This document shows positions 1 through 10,767 of a stretch of 64,000 nucleotides of DNA, in pieces. The position numbers and the translations under genes are program-made. Each line of letters opens with the position of its first letter. The first letter of the stretch is position 1. A model generated the notes under the pieces. It was given only the letters and a program-made list of their open reading frames with translations, searched no databases and had not been told where the DNA came from. Where the stretch lies: assembly GCA_965153355.1 (NCBI GenBank), contig OZ231127.1:63922001-63986000 (forward strand). Reading direction: 5' to 3'. This stretch comes from Flaccisagitta enflata (lineage: Eukaryota; Chaetognatha; Sagittoidea; Aphragmophora).

Positions 1-119
1 CAACGCATCTCGATAATGGGCTGTCATTCGGTCGGTCTGTCGGTCAGTTGGTTTGTTTATCGGTAACGCAAACGTTTGACGATCCACACGGCGCACCCTA
101 TTGACCTAATTGGTCTTGT
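1..119 (-). repeat. Hairpin-ended short element, cut by the window edge
   Basis: The segment contains CGGT-rich tetranucleotide runs, then GATCCACACGGCGCACC and ends in TTGGTCTTGTTT. This matches, in opposite orientation, the complete copy at 56224-56341. The hairpin end lies at or beyond position 1. From 120 to about 420 I see only AT-rich sequence without a recognisable feature. Confidence 0.55.
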
Positions 120-439
120 TTATGAGAGCGAGAAAACGAGAAAAGGAGTGGGAAGAACGGCATTCGAATAAGCTAATTTGCATATTGTGGTTCTAGTGAT
201 TTATATGACTATTTTCATTATGGATGCATTTTTTATCTAAATTTTTTCGTTTTGTCTCACAATTAGGTTGATGATAATCTTTTGACTTGAACAGTAACTG
301 AAACACGTACCTATAGTTATTTTTGTGATTCCTAAACCACTAGGGATTCTCCCATCCGAACAATTTTTAAGGTAAAATTATTCTGGAGAAAATGCAAGGC
401 AGTTCGGAATAATGACTTGCTCTGACTTTTCACCATCCA

Positions 440-918
440 AGCGACCAAGCCGCAGTGAGTTTGCATGCTGGAGATGACAGTTCTAAGCGTGAGCTGATCG
501 TACTCGGCGGTACTTGCACCAACTTCAAGGTATTCCGTTCGACTACGTGGGTAGTCGCCGCGGCAAAATTACTGGTGCTACAGCTTCTGAATGAATATCG
601 TGACGCATTCCATAGCCAGCGTTGTTTAATCTGTTATTTACTGACGTTCGATAATCCAAAGGTAACGGTTTATTTTGTTTTGAGATGTACTTCCTTCTTG
701 GCGATTGTGGGACACACGCTTCCAAGTTCCAACCGAAAACAGATGACATCGAAGGTGTTTTGACTCTAAATTTAATGCGAGTGGCTCGTCGATTGAATGA
801 AGGCCTTCGCGTTAAAAAATTCTGTTCAATTCTAAATCCAGGCGTTGCAGCGTTGTCAACTACTAAGGTGGAGCCCATCGAGGAATGGTATCAATCTCAA
901 ATTAAAAAAAATAGTCCA
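440..918 (+). CDS. Possible terminal exons of an unidentified gene
   Basis: Two open stretches look coding. The first (about 440-530) reads DQAAVSLHAGDDSSKREL and ends TTCAAG just before a GTATTC donor. The second (about 730-918) contains EGVLTLNLMRVARRLNEG and ends IKKNSP with a TAA stop at 919-921. Joining them in phase 0 is plausible, but the second acceptor is weak. I do not recognise the protein. They may be the 3' end of a gene entering from the left, or chance ORFs. Confidence 0.3.
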
Positions 919-1042
919 TAAAGATTTTTAAGACCTTGTTGGAGGAAGTGAGAAAAATATGAATTCTCCGAAGGCATGATTAGTGGGTGTGTGATGTGTG
1001 AGAGAGCGAGGGAAAGAGAGAGCCAGACTACAGATAACATTG

Positions 1043-1147
<105 letters not shown>

Positions 1148-1450
1148 TATACAAAAAAATTGGTCTTGATGGGAAGAAGTGGGACGGGAGCCATTTCCTA
1201 GATGACGAGGAAGAGCAGGAAAAGGGGATGAGGATTTCAAAAAGATTCGCTCTTGAGAAAAAAACTGGGCAACGAATCTCTGAACTACAGGGATGAATCC
1301 ATTAGCCTTTTGTTTGGAACGGTTTTTTATCACTAGATGTAGTTGAAACATGTTTTTTAGTCATTTGTTTGATAAAACTTCAATGGTAGGTCCATGTTGT
1401 ACAAGAAATTCAGGAAAGATTCCACAGGTTGTTGGTTGTCTTTTTTTAGG

Positions 1451-2150
1451 CAGCGGCTCCGAAGGGGTCGATGACCTATGCTTTCACACATACGGGGAAT
1501 TTTCTCCTTCTTCTCCTTCTCCTCCTTCATACCCCCTACCCCAGCATCCAGGCCCACAACTCAGCCTTGAGGACATATCCCATCCCCAAGGCCCAAATTC
1601 CAGCCTCAAGGGATTTGGGCCTCAAGACTGGATCCAGAATCCGAGGCTGGGATAAGGGCCTTCGAGGTTGAGTAAGGGCCTTGAGGCTGGGGGAGGGGGG
1701 TGCAGGAGGAGAAGGAGAAGGAGGAGAAAATTCCCCATATGTGTGGAAGCATAGGTCATCAATCTCTACCCTACTTCCCCCCTCAACTTCAAACACTACC
1801 TTCTTAAGCAGGGCACGGTTACCGCTGACCATTGAACACTTTTGCGACTATTCTACCTATCCCCCCCTTTGGACCTCGAAACCAAAATTCTAGCCCCCAG
1901 GCCCATATACCAGCCCAGAGCCCCAAATCTAGGCCAAGCAGCCCAAATCCCAGCCTTGAGGCTCAAATCCCAGCCTTGAGACTCAAGTTTTACTATAGAG
2001 ACCTAAATCCCAGCCTCGGGGCTCAGATCTCAGCCTCAAGGCTATAAACCCAGCCATGCAGATGTCATACCTGCCTAGGGGTACTACAACCCCATCTCAT
2101 CTCATCTCAAGGCTGAAATCCTAGCCTTGAGGCTCAAATTCTAGGCTATT
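1451..2150. repeat. Inverted-repeat element with a CCTCAAGGC minisatellite core
   Basis: The left end reads GGCAGCGGCTCCGAAGG and continues GATGACCTATGCTTTC. The complement of the latter returns at about 1745-1762, giving inverted arms around a purine/pyrimidine-rich centre. From 1560 to 2150 degenerate repeats of about 20-26 bp (CAAATCCCAGCCTTGAGG type) follow. The same minisatellite occurs at 25360-25440 and 36720-37120, and the same end sequence at 12806 and 25297. Confidence 0.6.
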
Positions 2151-2761
2151 TCGTAAATCTTACTTTCATCATTTCAAAACAGCATCAGTCATTGGCCCCT
2201 TAGGGGCCGCTGCCCCTCTCACCATCACACATCCACATACACTCACATAGGGGCAACAGATACCGCTGACAATCCAACGCTTTTGCGACTTTTCTCACTT
2301 GATTGCAGGTTCCTTAAAAATTGTCGCTTTTGTCTGAACATTTTTATCTGGTTAGGTCAATTACACTTTCTGACCATTAGCTTCATGAAGGGTGTTTTGT
2401 TTATTAAAACTTTCTAAATGTCCCCTCTCATTTTTATTCCTCCCCTCTCTTTTGGTTTCTCTGCGCCTTTCTCTATATCTCTCTATCACTTGACTGTCTT
2501 ACTGTCCAAACACTGGTCAATCAATGAGTTGGGAGAAACTCTTTAGTATAAGAATCATTAAGAAAATGCTTCTTTTTGACCCAGTAACAAGAAATTTTAA
2601 CCGAACCCTTGGCCTACTACCGTTAAAGATTCATCAGACTGCACTGGGCCCACAAGAATTATGCTATTGATGCTTACATGTTTTTCCGCCTAGATGTTTT
2701 AAACATTTTGATTACGGCAACAATCTCAAATGAGGCTCTCCATCTGCCGCTTTGCCTACTA
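2151..2761. other. Non-coding stretch, nothing recognised
   Basis: AT-rich sequence with a GGGGCCGCTGCCCC fragment near 2203 (a remnant of the GGCAGCGGC element) and pyrimidine-rich tracts. No open frame with coding character on either strand. Confidence 0.5.
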
Positions 2762-3171
2762 CTACTCGACTCAATAAAAAAGCCGCACTTTCGAATGACA
2801 AATTGTCATACTAAATTTCAAAAAAAACTAATCAAAATCTTAGACCATTAGAAAGCTCTTGAAAAGATCTTTCATTTGGCGCCAATCTGGTATTGCTATC
2901 TTTTTTTGTTTAGAAATGGCATTAGTTTTAGTAAAAATGTTGCCTATTTCAGTTTTGCAATCCCTATGGAAAAAGTGCATTTTACCAAAATAGTGCTTTT
3001 TTTGCAGAGCTCTAGCTCTTTAACCGTTTGAGATACAGATCTGGGATTGGTCTAGAATGTAAGAAAATTCAAAAATCTTTTAAATCACTTTAACAGAAAA
3101 ATTTTCAAATAAATTTTTTTTCTTATACATCAACTCAAGATCGGGTGCGGCTTTTTTTTTGAGTCGAGTAG
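2762..3171. mobile_element. MITE with TA target duplication (mariner-like)
   Basis: Terminal inverted repeats begin CTACTCGACTCAA and continue through an A-run to GCCGCAC. The complementary end GTGCGGC, T-run, TTGAGTCGAGTAG closes the element. TA lies directly outside both ends. At 410 bp with no coding capacity it is a non-autonomous element, probably mobilised by a Tc1/mariner-type transposase. The inside carries a sequence resembling other foldback repeats here (ATCTTTCATTTGGCGCC). Confidence 0.75.
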
Positions 3172-3469
3172 TACGCCAAAGGTATCCATCTGATATGAAA
3201 CATATAAGAGTGTTATTACCTCACTCTTAAACTATTCAGAGCCACATATTGGTAGTCAGTGAATTGTTTTGTCAGGTAGGAATGTTATTTGTCTAAAAAC
3301 GAAAGATAGAAATCAGGATCAAACACCATTGAAATCTTGCAAGATACAAACCTTTGTAACTGCGAAATTATCCTAACTTTCGTTTCAATTGAACCAGAAA
3401 ACTAACTCCTAACTCCAATTAACACATGTTCAACCTTTAGGAGGAAAAGCGCTTATGCAGGAAAAGTAT

Positions 3470-4245
3470 AACAAGGCCGGATACACGGCCAACACCAGTC
3501 GCTGCACAGTAGCCCAGAGCTTGACACCAGTTGACCTGAAATGATCGTCACCAACTGAAGTGGTTTCATGACCCTGATGGTGCAAAGAATACATATCTAG
3601 AACAAATGAAATCTGTTTTGGGGCGCTTTTTAGGATATCTGAAAAAATAGTACTATTTTACTATATTTTTTGCCATAACTCTTTGTGATGAATTTTTTTG
3701 ATAATTTTGACTGCAGATTTGATCTCAGATGATAGTTTCCGATTCGTTTGATATGTCACACTATATACTTTTGCAAAAGAAATAAAAACTTATTTTTTGG
3801 TCACATTACTACATAAAACAGTATTAAATAGCAAAATTTAACTTTTTATTTCTTTTGCAAAAGTATATAGTGTCACATATCAAACGAACCGGAAACTATC
3901 ATCTAAGATCAAATCTGCAGTCAAAATTATCAAAAACATTTATCACAAAGAGTTATGGTAAGAAATACAAAAAAATAGTACTATTTTTTTTGATATCTTA
4001 AAAAGCGCCCCAAAACAGATTTCATTTCTTCTAGATATGTATTCTATGCACCATCAGGGTCATGAAACCACTGAAGTTGGTGACGATCATTTCAGGTCAA
4101 CTGGCGTCAAGCTCTGGGCTACTGTGGCTGACGGGTGGGCAGGGGCGGAAACGCTGGTTTTTCCACTTTTCGACTCATGCTTACCAACCAACCGACGGAC
4201 GGATGGACAAAGCCTCTTATGGTGTCGCTCGTCCGCGACTAAAAA
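3470..4245 (-). mobile_element. Hairpin-ended element interrupted by a 622-bp palindrome
   Basis: The outer part matches the hairpin-ended family. It starts ACAAGGCCGGATACACGG and ends GCGACTAAAAA after ACGGACGG runs and CAAAGCCTCTTATGG. Inside, 3505-4126 is a near-perfect palindrome centred at about 3815: CACAGTAGCCCAGAGC at the left returns inverted as GCTCTGGGCTACTGTG at the right. The palindrome sits where intact copies read GTCGCGGACGGGTGGG, so it inserted into an older element. No protein is encoded. Confidence 0.75.
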
Positions 4246-4539
4246 GCACATCTCAAGTTGGCTCACTGAAGTAACCCAAATGTTTTGCGACAATTAAGTT
4301 AAAATTCCATCTTATTAGGCAAACTAGAAGTATCTAAATAAAACGAAAATATTGAAACGCTACAGTGCGAGTGTTTTTGTTTGTAACATTTCATGACGAC
4401 ATAACTCAAAAATTTGTAGAGATATTCATATTCTGAAAAAACGTAGTGAACGATATTGAAAATACATTTTATGATACGAAACTCCCAAAACTTTTAAACA
4501 AAAATTTGATCCAGTTATCCAACTATAAGTTGTAAGGCA

Positions 4540-4885
4540 TATTTGGTTTTGAGATAAACTGTTTTTCTTTGGATTACTCTTATTTCTAAATGATTTGACC
4601 TACAGATACCATGTTGGTCTCAAATGAAAGATAATTTGAAGGAGTTTTAGAAAATAAAACGAAAGAAACCTGTTTGGAAACATGTATCATAAAAAACATG
4701 AAAGAATGGGATAAATTTCGAAAATTTAACAAAAGTACCTGCTCATAGTTTAAACAATGTATTCAAGACATCAAATCATTGCTTAATTCTAAGGAGACCT
4801 AAGCACTTCATCAAATTATCTTTCATTTGAGATCAATCTGGTATCTGTAGCTCAATCTGTTTAGAAATGAGAACAATTTAAAGGA
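4540..4885. repeat. Foldback (inverted) repeat
   Basis: The left arm contains TTTCTAAATGATTTGACC then CAGATACCATGTTGGTCTC and CAAATGAAAGATAATTTG. The complement appears at 4810-4870 (CAAATTATCTTTCATTTG, then GATCAATCTGGTATCTG, then TTTAGAAATGAG). Arms are about 90 bp around an AT-rich spacer. A truncated hairpin-ended element copy (ACAAGGCCAAGTAGGCC) follows at 4886-4935. Confidence 0.6.
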
Positions 4886-5007
4886 CAAGGCCAAGTAGGC
4901 CAACAAGGTGCAACGTGTGGATCGTCGAACAAAATAATATCATAAGCGCAGTAATACCACATGCAACCAATTTGACACAAATAAAGGTAAAAAAGAAAAA
5001 AAAACAT

Positions 5008-8000
5008 TCATGCAATTGTCACAATCACCGGTGTTTTTCCACAGTTCAAACTGTAGAGTTTTTCCGCGTCTTTCAAGGGTTTGTCTTGGAATCTGACAAT
5101 CAGTCTCTTGAAGGCTGTTTGCACTTTTTGCTCAGCTGGTAGATGCTTCATGACCGTTCCTTTGATTGCTTTGACATTGTGTGAGGGAGCAAATTCCATT
5201 TGAATTACCTGCAATTGTGAAAAGATTATTTAGATTAAATAGAAAGTTAACTGAAATTTCCAACTGAAAATTCAAGCCATTACAAAACTGTGATAAGGAA
5301 TCCATGCCAGAGCCAATTCATAAATCTATTTGGACAAACTTTTTACTTACCTCTGGGTATCCCTTAAGCTGGATAAGCAATTCAGGCTTCTGAACATGAA
5401 TATCAGTTCCGGTGACAAATTTGACTGGTTTGGAACTCTTTGGTTTAGTTGTAAAGGGGTTTTGTAAAAGCGTACCATTATGGGTCAATAAGACATCTTT
5501 AAGTGGGTAACCTGGCCATGTTGCTGTCATAATCGCCATCATTATGGGTAGAATTTCTTCCATTTCAATGGCTGTGGTGATGTGCTGACACGCAATAATC
5601 TTACAAAAATCCACACTGATGGAATGAAAATGAACATTGATGGAGCTGTTCTGTCTCAGTGGTGTCAAATTTCCCTCTGCTAAGCCTTTCATCGTTACAA
5701 ATGTTTCAAATTCTTTGTAGGTGTGCATGAAAACAATGGGTGAGTTTCCGCTGTTTCTCCCCTGAAGCAACTTGTAGTAGCAAAACACAGTATGGAGATA
5801 AAAGAAAGGCAGATAGGTTGACAACTGATCAAGTATCTGGCCAGGTCTGGGTTGTGAAACTCCAAACTGCGCCTGCATAGCCAGTGGGTTTTCATGAGAG
5901 TGCTCGAGAATGTTGCGAATCATTCTCAAAAGGTCAACATAAGAGCAAATGTTGTAGGCGTTTAGGAGGGCAAATTCCTCTAACAATTTGTGATGGAAGA
6001 AAAAATTCCAACAACCTTTCCCTCCAATTACCAGGAGGGCATTTTCCTCTGCAGCTGTCAAATGATGCGTGTGATTGTGCCATGCTTTTTCTTTTTTCAG
6101 CTTTGCGTTTAGTTCACTCAGGATCGATTTTCTCTCCTCGGCTGTATGGAAAGGCGCAGTTTGAAGGGCCTCTTCCGCTGACATGCCACGCTGCAAAGCA
6201 AGAATGAGTATACCAAATTCCATATCGGGAAAGTTTTGGATGTCTTCCCTCTCCAACTTTTTTGTGACTTCTGTTTTTGTAAATAACGCATATATGATCT
6301 TAGCCGTGGCTTCCAAGTCAAGCATAAGACTTTCACTACATCCTCCAACATCAGTGTCAACATTTTCAATCAAAATTTTGGCCTCATGAAAGTCATCAAC
6401 CTTCACAGATAAACTTTCGGCAGTGCCATTCAGTTTTAGAAAGACTGTGTGCAAGCTCAGTGCTCTGTGACAAATGGGTGACTCTCTGTGGTGTAAGAAT
6501 TGTAGGGCTGATATCAATTCTTTTGTCGCTAACTTAACATTCAAATCGAATGGCATGGATGTCAAGCCAGTCACTGCTTCAGCCAATGAACAATGTACTT
6601 TCTCCAGAAACAAATGACCTTTATGGGAATAAAGTGGAACCCAATTAATAAAGTAGGTGTACATTCTGCGGATATTATGATGATTGAACTCATTTAGAAT
6701 ATGGGTCTCAACTTTTAATTTTTTCACATCTACCCTTGAGGTCAGCTTACGGGTTTTTTGTTCATACTGTTTGCCTAATCGTTTCATGTACATCCTTTTT
6801 CCGGAATTGTAAACAAGTGTCAGGAATGCACAAATTGCAATAGCTAGTATGGAGTATGGCACGACTACTTGTTCCAATAAACATGTTCTAGTTGCATCGG
6901 AAAATATCTGTTCTTCACTGCAGATGTTCTTCACTGCAGATGGCAAATTGCGGTGTTATTCGCAAAATGGTATTCAAGATTCCAACCAACTGGCAATCTT
7001 CGCAATCAAAATCGTTTCCTTCTATATGAACCTCAGTGCCAATCAAATGGGCCATTTCTGTGGGTAAGTTAGTTATACTATTGTTTTCTAGACTCAAGTT
7101 GGCCAAAAATGGGAGGAACTTCAATGAAGGTCCATTTATATCAGTGATGAGGTTATTGCCTAGATTCAAATGGGTAATGTTCTCTTGACCAGTGTTAAAC
7201 TCTATTGCCTCAAGAAAGTTGTTTGAATAATCAAGAGTTATATGTCTGAATACTTGCTTTTCATATGGAATACATTGAGGCAGATGTACAAGACCACGAG
7301 AGCTGCAATTCAGGAACAGCGAATTATCATATGTAACACTACCGTTGCAAAGCTTGGAAAGGCAAGGAATGTCACAGGAGTGATGGAGAGATAGCAGAAA
7401 ACGCATGAGGCCCTTGTCTTCACTGCGGCAGCTGCATTGCCAAGGATTACCCTCTAACCAAAGTTCTTCTGGATCATGTCGCATGAGCTTTTGTAGGACC
7501 TTCGTGTCATCGATTCGACTGTCATCGATTCGACTAATATTGTTATAGGATAGATCAAGTATGCCCCAGTCTTCCTGGATAAGTTTTCTCAGAAAAGAAA
7601 GATCATCAATTCGGTTGTGATTCAATCTCAAATGTAGGACGCGCAAGTTGCCAAAGTTTTGGAAGTTGGAAATTGTGATTTTGTTGTGGCTCAAATACAA
7701 ACCCGTGAGTTTTAAGCCTCTAAAACTGTCATTTATATGCGTCAATTCATTGTGCTCTAGATGTATATTAAACATTCGATTTGAACAACGAGCGCCAAAT
7801 TCTTCAATGTGTGATATTTTGTTTCTAGTAAGATACAAATCCCTGGGACAATGTGTGAAAGCATCAAAATCATCACTGCTGATTCTTCTTATCCTATTTG
7901 AACTTAGATGAAGCTCTAAAATTTGCACGAATGATCCTTTGCACGAATGATCCTTTTAATGCCGGAATGTTTGTAAGCTTATTGTTACTAAGGTATATAT

Positions 8001-9465
8001 ATTTCAATTTTCTTAGATTGCTGAATGTACCTTCGTGAAGCACGATTAACTTATTCAAAGAGAGATCAAGCTTGTTAAGATTCCTAAATGAATCATAGTG
8101 AAATGAGTCGAAGTGGATGGAGCTTATGCTGTTGTTCTTTAAATACAACTCGCGGAGTTCTGCTCCTTTCATACCAGAAAAAGTATCGCATGTGATCTCC
8201 TTTAGTCTAGGATTGTCACAGACGCGTAGTATTTCGGCAAAGACTCCCTGTGCCGACAGTCTATCAATACAATTAGTGATCATTATAAGATCTACTAGTG
8301 CGCCTGTGGTAAGTCCTCCTTTTTCGATAATCATAGTTTTTTTACCATTTTTGGGATATTCAAGGAAGATATTAGGTCCTGACCATTGAAATAACCCTGA
8401 AGGTATCATAAGACCATCGTTATCTCCAAGATTTATAAACTTTAAGTTTTTCAAACTTTTAAATGTGTCCTTTTCAAGATAAGTCAATTGGTTACTACGC
8501 AAACCCAACCAAATGAGCTCCGTCAGATTGGCAAAAAGACGCGGTTGAATTTCTTTCAGCATATTTGCGGAAAGAGAGAGGTATTTTAATAGCGGAAAAT
8601 GATCAAAAGCGCCCTGACTTATGTTGTTGATCTTGTTATTATTCAAATGGAGTTTCCTGAGTGACCTGAGACCTCGGAATGTGTCGTCGTTAATGCTAGT
8701 CAGATCATTACTGCCTAAAAGAAGATCTGTCAATGACTTGAGACCTCGAAATGTGTCATCGTTTATGCTAGTCAGATGATTACTGCCTAAAGAAAGATCT
8801 GTCAATGACCTGAGCCCTCGGAATGTGTTATCGTTTATGCTAGTCAGATGATTACTGCCTAAAAAAAGATCTGTCAATGACCCGAGACCTCGAAATGTGT
8901 CTTCCTGAAGGCTAGTTAAATCATTATTAATTAGATTCAGATAGGTAAGAGAAGTCATGTTATTCAGAGCGCCGTCCTCTATCTCAGATAAAGAGCAGCC
9001 TCTCACAGACAGTTTGACTAGGTCCTTGATACCACGAAAAGAATTCTTTTTAATCGATTTGCAAATGGACCTCTTTAGACAGTCCATACTGAACTCGTAC
9101 AAATTTGGATAGTCGCTCAAAAAACCATCTTTGATCACCGTCCTTGGTAACTCTGGCCTAAAGGAGATAGACAATTGTTCTATCTTAGAGGCGTTTAGAA
9201 GGTATGGAAAATATCGATTATCTGTTGTCGCATTCTTCATGACATGTCTGGTTACGACGTGGTAAGAATGTTCATCATTATTTTCCTTCTGCTTGCAATA
9301 ACAATGAAACAAACAATAAGGCCCACTTGGATTAATTGGACTTCCTTGACAATACAGTGAGCAATAAGTGGGCTTATCAGATGGTGATGATAACATGCCA
9401 GGTTGCTGATGGTCAAGTGCCCAAACAGAAGCCAACAGTAATGACAGAAACAATAACCCAGACAT
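5008..9465 (-). CDS. Toll-like LRR receptor with pseudokinase, KEN RNase-like and ubiquitin-like cytoplasmic domains (frame broken twice)
   Basis: Two exons: 9465-5351 and 5208-5008, with a 142-bp GT-AG intron (donor AGAG|GTAAGT). The protein would be about 1427 aa if two 16-bp tandem duplications (7925-7956 and 6909-6940) are each counted once; as written the frame shifts twice. Seen in order: signal peptide (residues 1-16), cysteine-rich N-flank, about 20 LRRs including three near-identical 24-residue units, an LRR C-flank (NPWQCSCRSED) with an adjoining second cysteine cluster, more LRRs, a second C-flank (EGNDFDCEDCQ), a transmembrane helix (about 856-875), a kinase-like region, a KEN-like domain and a C-terminal ubiquitin-like domain. 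The kinase is degenerate: HRD reads HRA and DFG reads DFH. The KEN region matches IRE1/RNase L around DLLRMIRNILEHSHENP. The ectodomain layout is that of multiple-cysteine-cluster Toll receptors, but no TIR domain follows. Inferred role: a cell-surface sensor coupled to RNA cleavage. It may be a pseudogene, or the breaks may be assembly errors. Confidence 0.85.
5209..5350 (-). other. Intron of the Toll/KEN receptor gene
   Basis: A 142-bp intron with donor GTAAGT and acceptor TTGCAG on the minus strand. It joins GGGTATCCAGAG-side codons (reading KGYPE) in phase 0 to VIQMEFAPS. It separates the ubiquitin-like domain, which is encoded almost alone by the last exon, from the rest of the protein. 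Confidence 0.8.
8671..8886 (-). repeat. Three near-identical 72-bp LRR units
   Basis: Residues 194-265 of the receptor are three 24-residue repeats (pattern L.SLTDL.LGSN.LTSIND.TFRG), identical at most nucleotide positions. This suggests recent expansion or gene conversion within the ectodomain. Unit length matches typical extracellular LRRs. Confidence 0.85.
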
Positions 9466-9860
9466 TTTTATTCTTTTTAAATGATCGGAAAAAATGAGAG
9501 CATAAAGTAGCTCTTAGTTCTCTTTTGCTATCAGTTGTTAGATTTCTGGTTCTGGAATATTCGGTTGACAGAGGGCGTGTTGACAGTGATGACAAGAATC
9601 GCGATTGTTCCCGTTAATCGCGTTTTGCCCGTGAACATGTATTTGGTTGACAGAGGGCTTGTTGACAGTGATGACAAAAATCGCAATTGTTCCCGTTAAT
9701 CGCGTTTTGCCTGTGAACATATATTCATCTCACAAGGGAGTGAGCAGAATGAGTGAGCAAGTCTGCAGAGTAAATATATAAAAACTAATGGAAAGAAGTG
9801 AGCACGTCTGCAGTGCAAATATATAAAAACTAATGGAAAGAAGTGAGTGAGCGGGGTAAG
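9466..9860 (-). promoter_or_regulatory. Upstream region of the Toll/KEN gene with two tandem duplications
   Basis: The sequence 5' of the receptor start carries an 82-bp direct tandem repeat (about 9563-9726; GGTTGACAGAGGGC to CGTGAACAT) and a 45-bp direct repeat (about 9752-9845; GTCTGCAG then AAATATATAAAAACTAATGG). Whether these are promoter elements is inference from position; no core promoter motif was identified with confidence. Confidence 0.4.
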
Positions 9861-10767
9861 CGGTAAAAGCGAGCAAATCAGTGGTCCTTTCAAAAACGTG
9901 ATTATCTGTGACTGGAAATGCGCCCAAATTCTTGATTGTTCAATGATTGTCAATTTCGGGAGCCCGTACAAAAGGATCGGTGAGTCAGTAAGAGCCAGAG
10001 GGTAACTACGTGTGGATTTCAAGATTTTTTAGTCGCTGACACGCAATTCCAGAACTCGCCGTGTTGGTTGGTCTGTTGGTTTGTTGGTTGGTTTTGAAAT
10101 GTGAGTGCCCACTCGTCCACAACTAGGGTGCCATGTAGCCCGCCTTGTTTTTGTTACAGGTAGCTCTCCATCAAGGCTATCCCAAGAAAAAGATTTCATG
10201 GGGTTTATAGATTGTTTCTCTTACAGGCGTTACTAACGGGTCCGTTAACAAAGGGTTTTGTATGAGAGGTGTGAAATCCTTTTCGCTTTTCCACTAATCC
10301 CTCGACAAAAAGCAGAACCTTGCTGTTTGGGTTTCAATTGCCTGCAAGTGACAAAATGATTGATATTTGTTTGTCTGTCAATTCTTCTGTATTTCACCAT
10401 GTTGTTCTGTCCATTTGTCCATTTATTGATTTTTTTTGTTCTATTTATTGAAAATACCGTATTAAAAGGGCCATTAAATACGATTCATTTTCAAACTCAA
10501 TCATTGAAGAAAGCTTCTGATCACTTGAAAAAAGCTTTACTGCCTTTAAACAAGATAATGATAATCTTTGATTGAAAAAGAAACTTGGATTTTAAAGAAA
10601 ACAAAAAAACCAAAGCATTTTTCATGTGAGCTGTGCTTATTAGCCTTTATTATATCTTTCAAAACAAACCAAAACTAGTTTTATAACTCAATTATCTACA
10701 GGGAGTACCCCACCAAAAGCCACAAAAGAAAATGTCATACTTCAGCTTCTAGAAATGATAATCTAAT
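9861..10767. other. Intergenic stretch, no gene recognised
   Basis: AT-rich sequence with a GTTGGTTGGTCTGTTGG run near 10060. The longest frame (10360-10575) has no features of a real protein beyond hydrophobic low complexity. Confidence 0.5.

Noticed and set aside
3470-4245. Classical Helitron call for the hairpin-ended family
   Set aside because: The hairpin plus CTAA end is suggestive, but no TC 5' end, no Rep/helicase gene and no clean A-T insertion site were seen, so only a hairpin-ended non-autonomous element is claimed.
6909-6940. The 16-bp extra copies in the receptor gene as tiny introns
   Set aside because: No 16-bp window within either duplication starts with GT and ends with AG, and both are exact tandem copies, so duplication is the simpler reading.
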